44,387 nt of DNA from Pigoraptor chileana (taxonomy: Eukaryota > Opisthokonta > Filasterea): the NCBI GenBank assembly GCA_943704495.1, contig CALSCR010000971.1, positions 1 to 44,387 of the forward strand. The letters are read 5' to 3'. Shown piece by piece: positions 32,401 to 42,463 of this stretch; the stretch's first letter is position 1, and each line of letters starts with the position of its first letter. A program made the translations under genes and the position numbers. Below the pieces are notes generated by a model. It had not been told where the DNA came from. It ran no database searches and saw nothing but the letters and a program-made list of their open reading frames with translations.

Positions 32401-35206
32401 AACAGCTGCATCCGGGGCATCCACAAGCGCTTGGAGGGTCTTTGACTCTTCCTCAAGCTTCTTTTTGAGGACGGAGAGGCGGAGTTCGCTGCCGTATGGA
32501 TTGCACCGCATGAGTGTACCAATGAGCTGGATACTGCTCTTTCGGACGACGCTCGCCTTGTCACTAAGTCGCACAATGGCGGCATCGGTGAGGGGACGGC
32601 GACGGACAAGCGGGATCGCCTGCAATATGCGGGCGCATGGAACAGCAAAACGGGGGGGGGGGGTTCGGTGTGTGAGGATAATGCAACACAACAAAATGCA
32701 TTGCGGTGTGAATATGCACACGATCACCTCAGTGGCTGTATCAAAGACCTCCGGATGAATGCACCCACTCACCCTCTCCTCAGCGAGTGCCTGCCACACC
32801 TGCAGTGCTTTGCTGCGCACAAATGCATTTGTATCGAGGAGTCGCTCAAATAACAAATCAAAGTAAGTGTCGCGGAGGGCACGTGACTCGTCCGTAGCGC
32901 TCTTGACGAGGCACTTGGAAATGAGGCGGCCGAGCACCTCGAGCACAGCATTGCGGATTGTGTACGACTGCGCAGCATTGTGAGTGAACGAAGCCAAGAT
33001 AAGAGAATGTGAATATGTGTGTGGTGCGTGTGTGCGGCGGGTAGCAATGCATTAGCATCCTCATGACATACACAACACTATTGCGTGCAGAAAACACAAA
33101 ACCTCAACAATAGCTCACCTCTCCATCGAGATGGGCAATGACAGAGTCAATCCCAATTAGCACAGTCTCCGGCAGGACGTTCGCAAGCTCAACAAGGAAT
33201 GACGCAATGTACTTTGCACCACTTGCATCACGTGCAAGGTCAGCGGCGGACATGCGGCCGATTTCCCTGCGTGAAAGAATAGCGAATATAAAACGCACAA
33301 CATTAACAATGATGCCCAAACATCCGGTGGCTTCAGGTCTTTAAATCAGACAGAGGGAGCTCGATTATACAAAAAACAAAAAAAACAAAACACAACACGA
33401 TCTGTGCATGCATGCGTGTGTGCGCCTGTGTATGAAAAAGAGAGTTGGGGTTGCCCTAGGCGCAAGTCGATCTCAAAAATAAACATAGAGAAAGAGAGAG
33501 CATGCGCACCTCATAACCTCCGTTGCAATGGTCGCACATTCGTACTCATGTGCAAACACGCCGAGCATCTGGGCAAAGGGCTGTGAAAGATGCTCAAAAA
33601 GGGGCAGGAGATGCACGACGGACGTGACCGTTGCTGCATTGCGGAACCAACAGTGGGCGAATTCAGTCAAAGGCATCGCGTCCACGCTGGTTGTATCCAA
33701 GTGACTGCAGAAAATGAACACAGATAACAACAACAACAACAACAACAACAACGAATAGCCTCAGCCCTACTCCTCCCGCGTGTGCTGCCCACATACCCAT
33801 TGCGTGATTATAGCGCTGTACAAGTGCGCCGAGCAGGTGAAACACGCCGTCGCGAATCGTTTTGTTCTTAAGATTGCCAGCACTCTCCAGCAGCATGTAC
33901 GCCGAGCGAGAGAACAGACTGGTGTTTGTCGGTCGAGGAGAAGGCAAATGGGTATGCACACAACAGAGTCTGTGAGATGCAATGGCAGTAAAAAGCCAAC
34001 AACAGGGCGACAAACGTACTCCTCAAAATAAAAGCAATCAATCATGGCAAAACAAGATGAACTATTTGGTCTGGTGCCGTGCGTTTGCAATTTGCCGGAG
34101 ACACTCACGTGACAAATGCCTCCTCGACGCAGGCCATGTCCCACAGGCGCGCCATTTCGCTCTGTGCGAGTGCGTTCATGGTGGACACAGCCTTCTCCTT
34201 CTGCACACTCCACTCCCACCCGCGGTCGGCGCCCTTGTTTGTCTTCTTTGCACCCTTCTTGCCCTGCACGACAACGACAAAGGCACACACACGATTTAAG
34301 CAGAACCTCAAGATTGAATCAAAGCGGGTGGCGCATTGCGACACAAAAATAACACAACCACACGATAATTCACGCCGTACCTTGCCCTTCCCATCGGTAT
34401 CTCCCGCACCCGAGAGCGCCTCTGCGCGACTGTTTGCGTTTTCTTCGGCCTCCATCTGAGACATGACCCAATTGAGAAGGAATGCGTTCATCTTGAGCGC
34501 ACTGCGCAGGTGACGCGACGTTTCACCATCGACATTCTCGCCCTGTGGAAGCGACTCGAACGTCCGGTTGACAACATCGCACAGCTGTGCGGCAACTATG
34601 AGCGGGCAGATTTACAAGTACAACAGGCAGAGCAGTTTGTAAGACAACAAATCACATAGTTATGCCGAGAGCTTTTGGCGACAACAGCACACTCAACGAA
34701 TGGAAATAATGATCGAAATAAGTAATCACTGCGCGGCTGCAAAGCGGACCCATATTCCAAAATAGCAACACGCATCTTGTCGATTGACATGCACGCACAC
34801 ACTCGCTTGTTGACAACCTACCAGACACGAGAATATCCCAACACAGGCGCTTGGGACCCGACTCAACCTCGCTGTAGTACGAGGCGATCCCACAGAGCAT
34901 ATCATACACTCCGCTCTCGAGGATAACCATTGGGCCATTCTCAGCAATGCGTTCAGCAATATCTGATGCATGAAATAAAATATATTCAGTGCGGTGTCAA
35001 ACAATAGTTATTGTTGTGAGTTTTGACTTACATACGTCGTCACCGACAGCAACCTTCGAATACAAAATTTCATGGACATCCACTTTAAGTTCCGCACCTT
35101 CAAGGTCATTTTCGAGTGATGCGCGCGATGCACCCGCGGCCTTGTATCCCAATTCCCCAACGAGCACGTCATCCTTCCCCGCAGGGATTATATACTCGCT
35201 CTCCAT
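29490..35206 (-). CDS. NCAPD2: Condensin complex subunit 1, CAP-D2 (Cnd1)
   Basis: HEAT-repeat subunit of condensin I, needed for mitotic chromosome compaction. Exons (minus): 35206-35032, 34962-34822, 34595-34381, 34263-34109, 33918-33793, 33704-33510, 33266-33119, 32967-32773, 32619-30660, 30445-29490, giving 1421 residues (human about 1401). Conserved landmarks: RYNHAMG near residue 260, TIRNAVLEVLGRLI, KSSIQLIGT, and the Cnd1 core around 950-1150 with DGHLRASAALALCKMM, SNIVISLGDLAFRHPNL, VRKNALMVLTHLVLNDMIKIKGQ and LFFHELAKKGNTIYNVLPD. The last ~200 residues are disordered, Ala/Lys/Asp/Ser-rich with a basic RRRVQRR and acidic DSGDDVDF end. Eight of nine introns fall in the first third. 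The exon 5 donor was set at GTGGGC (33792) to hold the frame; GTATGT four bases earlier in transcription breaks it. Confidence 0.93.
32652..32663. repeat. Poly-G/C tract in CAP-D2 intron 8
   Basis: About twelve G on the + strand, read as a C run near the 3' end of CAP-D2 intron 8 on the sense strand, following a CACACACC segment. Confidence 0.85.
33727..33752. repeat. (AAC)n trinucleotide repeat in CAP-D2 intron 5
   Basis: About eight AAC units on the + strand, so (GTT)n on the sense strand, again the G/T sense orientation typical of introns here. Confidence 0.9.
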
Positions 35207-35806
35207 CTTCCTTCCGTCTGTCTGCACAACAAACTATGCAAAGTGACAGCAAGAGGAGAGACAATTATGGCTACCTATCAGTAACCTTGAGTGTTATGCT
35301 CCGTCAGTTATGTTATAGGATCAGCGAAAAGTGGAGTAACGCAAACGATTGAAACAACCTTCAGCAGACCATTGATCCGTGCGGAAATTCACCAGTGCGC
35401 GCTCGAGTGGTCAAGTTTCAAAATTCAAATTTGGCGCGCTTTCCGATTTGCAGATTTTTATCCCATACAATCCCCATTACTCCCAGAGTAAACTCCCCAT
35501 TATCCCGCACCCACATGGCATCATGGGTGCAGCCCCCCTTAGAGGCCCCCTTAGCCCCCCTTAGGCGTGTCTATGGGAGTGTGCCTAAGGGGGCCTAAGG
35601 GGGCCTGGGGGGGGGCCACTCCACACTCAAGCGATACTCCTTCCCCATCACATGCATGCACACGCTCTCGCTGCTGTGATTCGTCCTGAATCACTGAACT
35701 CTGCACGACACGCTCAGAGATGCTTCAAGTAATACTAGGGGTTATGCGATAAGCTCGTCCTCTTTCGTCTCTTCCATTGGGTCTTGCTGGAAGCACATAC
35801 GTCAAC
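35207..35806. other. Divergent promoter region CAP-D2 / RPS13
   Basis: The bidirectional 5' region of two housekeeping genes. It contains CCCATTA-type short repeats (35470-35500), a small hairpin (GCACCCA/TGGGTGC, about 35507-35530) and the large G/C foldback at 35544-35605. No exon was found. Confidence 0.6.
35544..35605. repeat. G/C-rich foldback (23-bp inverted repeat, 16-nt loop)
   Basis: Left arm 35544-35566 and right arm 35583-35605 are complementary over 23 bp with one mismatch. Each arm has two C5-6 (or G5) blocks separated by CTTAG/CTAAG. The loop is GTGTCTATGGGAGTGT. Flanking CCCCCC (35533-35538) and a run of nine G (35607-35615) could extend the stem. It may be a cruciform, a G-quadruplex site or a miniature foldback element. 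Confidence 0.85.
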
Positions 35807-37206
35807 ATGGGTCGCATGCACACGCCTGGGTATGTTGTGTGAACTTCGGATTTAGCTGTAGTTTCAGACGCGCGCGAGACGACTCAATATGGGCTTGTCG
35901 CTGTCTGCGGATTATACTGTGGAGAAATTGCGATGGAATGGGGTTGTTTTAGATCCATGTGGCGACGTCGCTTCGATGTGAATGGGTTGCCGTTTAGTTT
36001 CATTTATGTTTTTTGGTTTCTGTAATCACAGTCGGTCTCTCGTTGGTTCGTTGTGTTATTTTGATCCCTTGACGCCAACCATTCAATATGAGCTCAAAGA
36101 TAATCGTGGTGGATATGGTTCGGGGTGGACAATGACTATTTGTAGCCGTGTTTGGAGGCCGAGGATGAAGATTTTATTGTCTTCATCTTATGTCTTCGAT
36201 GTTGAGTTGGACGCCCGTGGTATTCTCTGTATGTGGAAGCTCCTGCCAATTATCCAAGCGAAAATTCTGATGACAGTCTTGGATTTCGCACGCCCTTTCA
36301 ACATATGCACACACAATGAACGCGTGCACATTGCAGCAAGGGCATTTCGTCCTCTGCCCTCCCCTACCGCCGCACCGTCCCCGCGTGGTTCAAGTCGAGC
36401 TCCGAGGATGTCAAGGAGCAGATCTACAAGCTCGCCAAGAAGGGCCTCACTCCCTCTCAGATTGGTGTCATTCTCCGTGACTCGCACGGTGTGGGCCAGG
36501 TCCGCTTTGTCACCGGCAACAAGATCCTCCGCATCCTCAAGGCGAAGGGTGGGGTGTCCTGTCCTGTGGACGCGCCACATTGGAATTAATGCTTCCAAAT
36601 AACTACTGTTTGCTGTGTATATATGTGTTGGATCGCACCATTTGGTTATGACGTGCAAATTGTCATACTGTTTTGACAAGTGATTTGATTCGCCTTATTA
36701 CTCCATGTGTGTGTATTGTGGTTGTGGCTATTTTGATTTTGGTCCATGTACACGTGTTGTTCTGGATATATTTGTACAATACCTATGTGTGTATGTATAT
36801 TTATATATGTATAAATATATCTATGTGTGTGCATATATATGTACACAGACTTGTGTTCCCTCTCCTGTGAACGTGTCTATTGTTTTTGTGGCGTCTATTT
36901 GCCTTGAACTGTGACAGCGTTACTCATCTTTCGTTTTTGCCATGTTTGCACCCCCCTTGCGCATTGCTTTCCACTTTTGATGCAGGCATGGCCCCTGACA
37001 TACCCGAGGATCTCTACCACCTCATCAAGAAGGCCGTGTCCGTGCGCAAGCACCTCGAGCGCAACCGCAAGGACAAGGACTCGAAGTTCCGCCTGATTCT
37101 CATTGAATCGCGCATCCACCGCCTTGCCCGTTACTACAAGCGCACCCGCGCCCTCCCCCCCAACTGGAAGTACGAGTCATCGACTGCCTCGACCATTGTC
37201 GCCTAA
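35807..37206 (+). CDS. RPS13: 40S ribosomal protein S13 (uS15)
   Basis: Structural protein of the small ribosomal subunit that contacts 18S rRNA near the platform. Exons 35807-35829, 36337-36548 and 36986-37206 give 151 residues, exactly the family length. It starts [10 protein letters not shown] and carries [82 protein letters not shown] and [13 protein letters not shown], with near-identity to animal S13. Intron 1 interrupts Gly8 and is long (507 nt); intron 2 is 437 nt. Animal RPS13 introns host the U14 snoRNA; I looked for paired C and D boxes here and found none convincing. Confidence 0.97.
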
Positions 37207-37694
37207 AGTGCGGCCATTTTACGCCCTTTTGGTTGATTTGTTTTTCGGTTGGCGTTGCGTTTGACTAGGGTTGGCTCGGTATTTGTATGCCACGTGTGAC
37301 CCTCGCACACCAGAGATGGATCCACAATGACTATAAAAAAAACCAAAAAAAAAACCCCTTGTTTGTAGGATCACCGCACCAAAACAATGTGATGATGCGC
37401 ATACGTACATGCTACCCTCAGCCTCTCACCACTGCACTGATGTGTACTCACAGCAAGTCGAGACTACTCTCCAAGCTCTCTGTTACAACGGTGGTATTCT
37501 CCCTGTTGGTTATTATGACATTATAAAACATAATGTACTTGAATGATGCATGAGTGGTTTCTTAAATCTCAAATTTTCATTTTAGCGGGAATGTTGTCAC
37601 GCACAGCGCAACGCACACGCACGCACACATGCACACCGTGCAAATAAAAATAAAACAACGAAAGATAGACGCAATCAACAAACAAATGAATCTA
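37207..37694. other. Convergent 3' region RPS13 / FG nucleoporin
   Basis: Between two gene 3' ends, containing an A-rich run at 37336-37354 and a short CA/GC stretch near 37600-37640. No gene was seen. Confidence 0.6.
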
Positions 37695-40600
37695 TCATCG
37701 CCTGCTGTTGCGCCGCACGGGCTTAGCCATTGGACGCCCGGATGTTGCCCCCAGGTCGTATCCAGAAGGTGCACCCTGCGCCGGCGCCCCAAATGCACCG
37801 CCCGCCTGGGGCTGACCAAATGCAGGCGCCGCCGCCGCCTGAGTGTTACCGCCAAAAGAGAATCCACCAGCGCCAGTCGCTCCCATCCCGGATTGCGCTG
37901 TCTGACCGCCGCCGCCAAAAGTGAACCCGCCAGTACTGGGCTGCTGAGCCTGAGTACCGCCACCAAAGACAAACCCGCCGGGTGCTGGCGCGGTTCCCGC
38001 CCCGGATTGCGTATTACCAAACGTAAACCCGCCCGATGGAGCGCCACTAAAAGACGCACCAAATGCGCCGCCCGCCTGCTGCTGTTGTGGTTGTTGTTGT
38101 TGTTGTTGCTGTTGCTGCTGTGGGGCACCAAAGGGACTCGCTGCCGACGACGCACCGCCGAAGCTGAAGCCAGCAGATGATGCTCCTCCAAAGGCATTCG
38201 CCTGCGCTGGTGCGCCAAATGCAGCCTTTTGTGCAGGCGCCGCACCAAAGTTAAAGCCAGTTGGCTGGGCCGTGGAAGCTGCAAAGGCATTGGCAGCAGG
38301 CTGTGCGCCCCCAAAGGCATTGGAGGTTGTCTGTGCACCCCCAAAGGCATTGGTGGTTAGCTGTGCGCCCCCAAAGGCATTGGAGGTTGGCTGTGCACCC
38401 CCGAAGGCATTTGAGGTTGGCTGTGCGCCCCCAAAGGCATTGGTGGTTGGCTGTGCGCCCCCAAATCCGACAGGTGCGGGTTGTGTGTTGCCGCCGAAGG
38501 TGAAGCCGCCCCCAGCAGCTTTGCCCTGTCCGGCACCAGCCATTCCGCCAGCATTGCCTCCAAAAGCGAACTGTCCCGTGCCTTGTCCCGCGGCAGGTGC
38601 AGCCGCCGCAGTAGCCCCGCTGTTCCCGCCAAAAGACATCCCGCCGGCAGTGGGTGCTGTGCCAGCCGCGCCAGTCGAACCACCAAACGAAAATCCGCCC
38701 GGTGCTGGCGTCGCGGATGCCACATTGCCAGCGCCAAATCCAAAGGCAGCGCCCGCCGGAGTCGAGTTGTTGGTAGTCGCCCCACCAAATGAAAAGCCAC
38801 TAGGGGTTCCGAGTGTTGCGCCTGGGGCTCCTGGCTGGGAGGCGCCAAAACCAAACGCGCCCGCTGGCGTAGCTGTTGCTGGCGTTGCGGTCGTTGCGGC
38901 AGTTGAAGCGCCGAAAGGTGTCGCACTGTTCGCTCCCGACAGACCTGCACTTGGTACGCCGCCAAAGGAAAAAGAGGCATTTCCCGAGGGTGCAGATGCA
39001 GCACCCGCTTGTGAAGAGGGTGCGCCAAAACTAAATGCACCGGGTGTTCCAGCCGTGGTGGTTGTTGCCGCACTTGGCGCGCCAAACGCCATTGGCGCTG
39101 CCGCCGTTTGGCCAAACATGGTCCCGGTTGTTTGTTGCTGGGCCGGCGTTGCAGTACCGAAAGAGGGAGCAGTCGCAGTACCGAAAGAGGGAGCAGTCGC
39201 AGCACCACCCCCGCCAAAGCTAAAGGACACCGGAGTATTACTCGCCGGGGCTGTGGTGGTTGCCATGGACAACGCGGGAGCAGCTGTTGGCGCAGGCGCG
39301 GTTGCTGTCTTTGCGCCGCCTCCAAAAGTGAAACCGCCAGGGGCAGTTGACGCCCCGGATGCACCAAATGCGGACGTGGGGGCGGTAGTTGTGGCTGAAG
39401 ACGCCACTCCAAAGAGACCATGACCCCCGGATGACGGCGCAGCTGCGGGTGCTGTGCTGAGGACGCCACCTGTCGCATTCGGTTGTGGGGTCGCTTGCGA
39501 GCCATTAAAGGAAACACCGAGCACTGCTGTTGGCTGTGCTGTTGGCTGTACTGCGCTGGGCTCCTGCACACCAAACGTGAAGGGCGCACGTTGCGTGGGG
39601 GCTGCGGCGGCGACGGCGCCCGCACTCTTCGCCGCGGGAAGTCCGAGTGACCCTGTCGAAGCCGTGCCGGTTGTGGAGGGCATGCCAAACGTAAATCCCC
39701 CGGCTCCCGGCGCCGCTGTTGTGTTTGCTGCTGGAGTTGTTGTGGCCGGGATGTTGCCTGTCTGGGCGGTCGACAGGGAGAACAGCGGTGTCGCTGTTTG
39801 CTTTGCGATATCGCCCGTGGATGATGCGAGTTGTCCCAACCCAAATGAAACTGCTGGCGCTGCAGAAGCGTCCTTTGTGACAGGTGCGGGTGTGGATGTG
39901 GGTGCAGTCGACAGGGCAGGTGCAGTCGGTTGCGTTGTCGCAGTAGTTGTCGCCTTCGGCGCTAATGCCAAGCCAAACGACAGCGCGGGTGTGTTGTTGT
40001 TGTTGGACAATGCACCAGTTCCAGTTGCAGTGGCAGTGGCATTCCCACTGGCCACCCCAAACAGGCCGCCAGACGGAAGAGGCGGCGCACCGGCCGTGGG
40101 CGCGTCTTTTTGTGCAGCCTTGTCGGTTGTGCCGTTGGGGGTTCTCTTCAGAATGGATTTCAGTGGCGCCTCTTTTGCCTCCGTCGCCGCCTGTGCCTTT
40201 TGCTCCGCATCCTCGGTTGCCGTCTTGAGCATATCTTCCACACGCGCGTGGTCATCTGCCTCAGCGTCCTCCCACTGCATCGGCGCACCGTTCGGATGTC
40301 GGCCACGCACTGCAGCTGCAGAGAGCCCCACCCGCCCGCCTTGCAGCTTTGCGCGTCCAGAAGCCGTTGACGCAACCTTTTTTCCACCACCGGGTGTAAT
40401 CGGCGACCGTCCCGGTGACAGCGGTGATGCAAGCAGTTTGGCAGAGACTGATTTTGGAGACGCTTCCACCTTGCGGTGCGTTGTCCCAGGCAATGCCTGC
40501 TCGGGCGTGGATGTCGCCGCAGGGGCGTTTTCCCGTCCCTTGTCCGCAAGAGTGCGGCGCACTTTCGTCGCACCGTCACGTGGTCTGTCGGCGTCGGCGT

Positions 40601-41754
40601 CAGCGTCCGTTTGCTCCGCACGTCGCCGCAGAGACCGACGTGGCGTTTCAAGCGCACTCACATCCATCGGCACAACACCGTCCTCCTCATCGGCCTCAGC
40701 GCGTGTCTTTCCCGTGCGGCGCGCCTTCGACGCACCTTGCGAGTCGATTCGGTTTCCGTCGGCCGGCATCGGAGAACCCCGCCGCTTCCTTGTTCCCTTA
40801 GCAACGGGGGACCCTGCCGTCGTCTGCTCCAGATTGACATCGCGATCAAGAGGCTCTAAGGGTCCTGATGGGGCCAGCGGTGCCATTGAAGAGAGCGGGG
40901 GAAGGGTTTCTGGTGACGTCGCCAACGCTAGTGATGCGGAGGCAGCCCCAAATGATGGCGATCCCCTCTTGCCGACGTTGGACCATGCGTCATCGGCACG
41001 TGACGGAGTTGCCTTTCTCGGCGGCGTGCGGCGGCCAATGTTGGCGGGTGCGATTTGCTGCTCGGGGGCAGCAATCTTAATCATAATCGGCGCATCGTAT
41101 TCGCGTTTAGATTGCACCGCCTGTCGCGATGCAACCGTCTGCTGTGGGGCAGTCTCCGGGAACCGCAGATTGACCTCGTAAGGAGCCGCCACACTTGTCT
41201 GGTAAAACACACGGGAGGGAGACTGCTGTTGTGTCTGTGAGGCGCCATTCGGGCGCCGGGAGAGATGCGCGCGGAATGCATCAGACACGGCGGACGTTTC
41301 CTGCGATGGAAGATAAAAAACAGATAACGCGTGAGTTCACTACATGAATAAGTGCACAGGGCGGTGCGTTCTAGTTCAGCATTGTACGCCAGGGCAAGAT
41401 GCGCACATACACATAGTCCACATACGCATCCACCAACGGAACCACAGTATACGAAAGTGATATTGTTCACGAGAGAGCGCGATTATACAGGACACCCACC
41501 GTGGACACAGTTCGGCGAGGAGTGCTCCCTCCATTCTTTGCAAGAACGGCATATCGATTACTCCGACGCCACCAATACAGCACAAACCCAGCGAGACCAA
41601 TAAACAGCACCGTGAGCGTCAGCATGGCCGCAGTGAGCGAAAGCGCCGATTTGCAAGGTGAGATATCGAACACACAACGGCCGAGTGGATTCAAAGTGGA
41701 AGAGTCAAGATTCAAAGGGGCAGAGGAGGGTTCACTCTCCTCACGCTGCGACAC
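37695..41754 (-). CDS. Transmembrane FG-repeat nucleoporin, POM121-like
   Basis: Predicted pore-membrane nucleoporin that anchors FG repeats lining the transport channel. Exon 2 (41300-37695) encodes 1201 residues; exon 1 ends at 41500. Exon 1 carries a membrane helix (AAMLTLTVLFIGLAGFVLYW) then WRRSNRY. Exon 2 starts ETSAVSDAFRAHLSRRP, has several basic NLS-like patches (TRKRRGSP, KARRTGKTR, RRSLRRRAE), then ~800 residues of FG repeats (GFTFGG, FSFGG, NAFGGAQP), a polyQ block and a basic tail KPVRRNSRR. TM-first, NLS-rich middle and C-terminal FG is the POM121 layout. The first ATG in the open frame is 41625, inside the membrane helix. The frame is open up to an in-frame stop at 41764-41766, so a true start upstream needs an exon I could not place (a 36-nt intron from ATG 41811 is one option). 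Confidence 0.72.
38281..38460 (-). repeat. 30-bp coding minisatellite in the FG nucleoporin
   Basis: Six head-to-tail units of exactly 30 bp, each encoding a variant of NAFGGAQPTS. Units differ at one to four positions. It gives an evenly spaced FG array every ten residues. Confidence 0.9.
39151..39198 (-). repeat. 24-bp direct duplication in the FG nucleoporin
   Basis: Two identical copies of a 24-bp unit encoding the repeated peptide TAPSFGTA. The lack of substitutions suggests a recent duplication. Confidence 0.9.
41301..41499 (-). other. FG nucleoporin intron 1
   Basis: Sense strand begins GTGGGTGTCC after ACG at 41502-41500 and ends at an acceptor GCAG before GAAACGTCC at 41300. Phase 0. 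The 5' half is TG-rich (GTGGATGCGTATGTGG, then GTGTATGTGCGC), consistent with the window-wide pattern. Confidence 0.8.
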
Positions 41755-42463
41755 AGTAGTGGTCCACTATGTCGAGTGCAGAGCGACACGGCGCTGATGC
41801 ACTCCACCCATTACGATTGAATTCCAGCAAAAATGTTGATTATGCTGTTAATGTTTGTCTCAAATGGAGCAAAAGTTCAATTAACTGCGGTAAGATGGGT
41901 CATCACATTTTTCATCAGTATCCACAGCGTCGCTAACTTTGTTTGTTTGTGGTGTGTGTGTATGTGTGCGTGCGTGTGTGTGTCTGTATGTGTGTCTGTG
42001 TGTGCGTGTGCACGTTCGTTCTCGGAGTAACTGGCCTTGATTGCGTCGTGGCGGGAAACGACCGCAATTGTGACTACTGGGTTACGGATGCATGAGCGCA
42101 TGGCCAGACTCATTTTTTTTTGCGCGGGATTTTTTGAAACGTGGCGATCACGTGACAGCCAATATAAATTGGTGACGGCATTAGAAAACGTGACGCATAT
42201 AATACGTCACGGTGCCCTTAGCACGTGACTGGGACACCTCTCAACCGCGCATGTGCGCTGACTGACGAATTTTGTCTGCGGGTGTGATGCCTGCCCATCC
42301 AACAACATGTTTGTCAACACCGTAGCAGCACGACAGCACTTTCGCATGCACATGTATCAAGTAATCAGCTTCTTGCCGTATTGACGTCCTTTTGCCGCAG
42401 CAGCTTGTGGCATCGGCGCGTGTGTGTATATCGTCCATTTGCGTGGGTGCGCCGGTTGCAACC
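41755..42463. other. Divergent promoter region FG nucleoporin / BipA
   Basis: Contains a GT tract at about 41951-42011, TATA-like ATATAAATT near 42162, CACGTG at 42149-42154 and 42222-42227, and a 7-bp inverted repeat. An unplaced first exon of the nucleoporin may lie here; the minus frame 41877-42113 has an ATG but no verified splice into the next exon. Confidence 0.5.
42149..42227. promoter_or_regulatory. CACGTG pair and CGTGACG inverted repeat
   Basis: CACGTG at 42149-42154 and 42222-42227 flank the inverted repeat CGTGACG (42189-42195) / CGTCACG (42205-42211), which has a 9-nt A/T-rich spacer. The CGTCA half-site resembles a CRE/bZIP element. The cluster lies 240-320 bp before the BipA ATG, in a bidirectional promoter. 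Confidence 0.5.

Noticed and set aside
35830-36336. U14-like C/D snoRNA in RPS13 intron 1
   Set aside because: TGATGA occurs at about 36268-36273, but no D box with terminal stem was found at the right distance.
38272-41181. Long + strand open frames (383 and 575 codons) opposite the FG nucleoporin
   Set aside because: They are antisense shadows of a repetitive Gly/Ala/Pro-rich coding exon with high GC. They start at arbitrary positions and their composition just mirrors the repeats.
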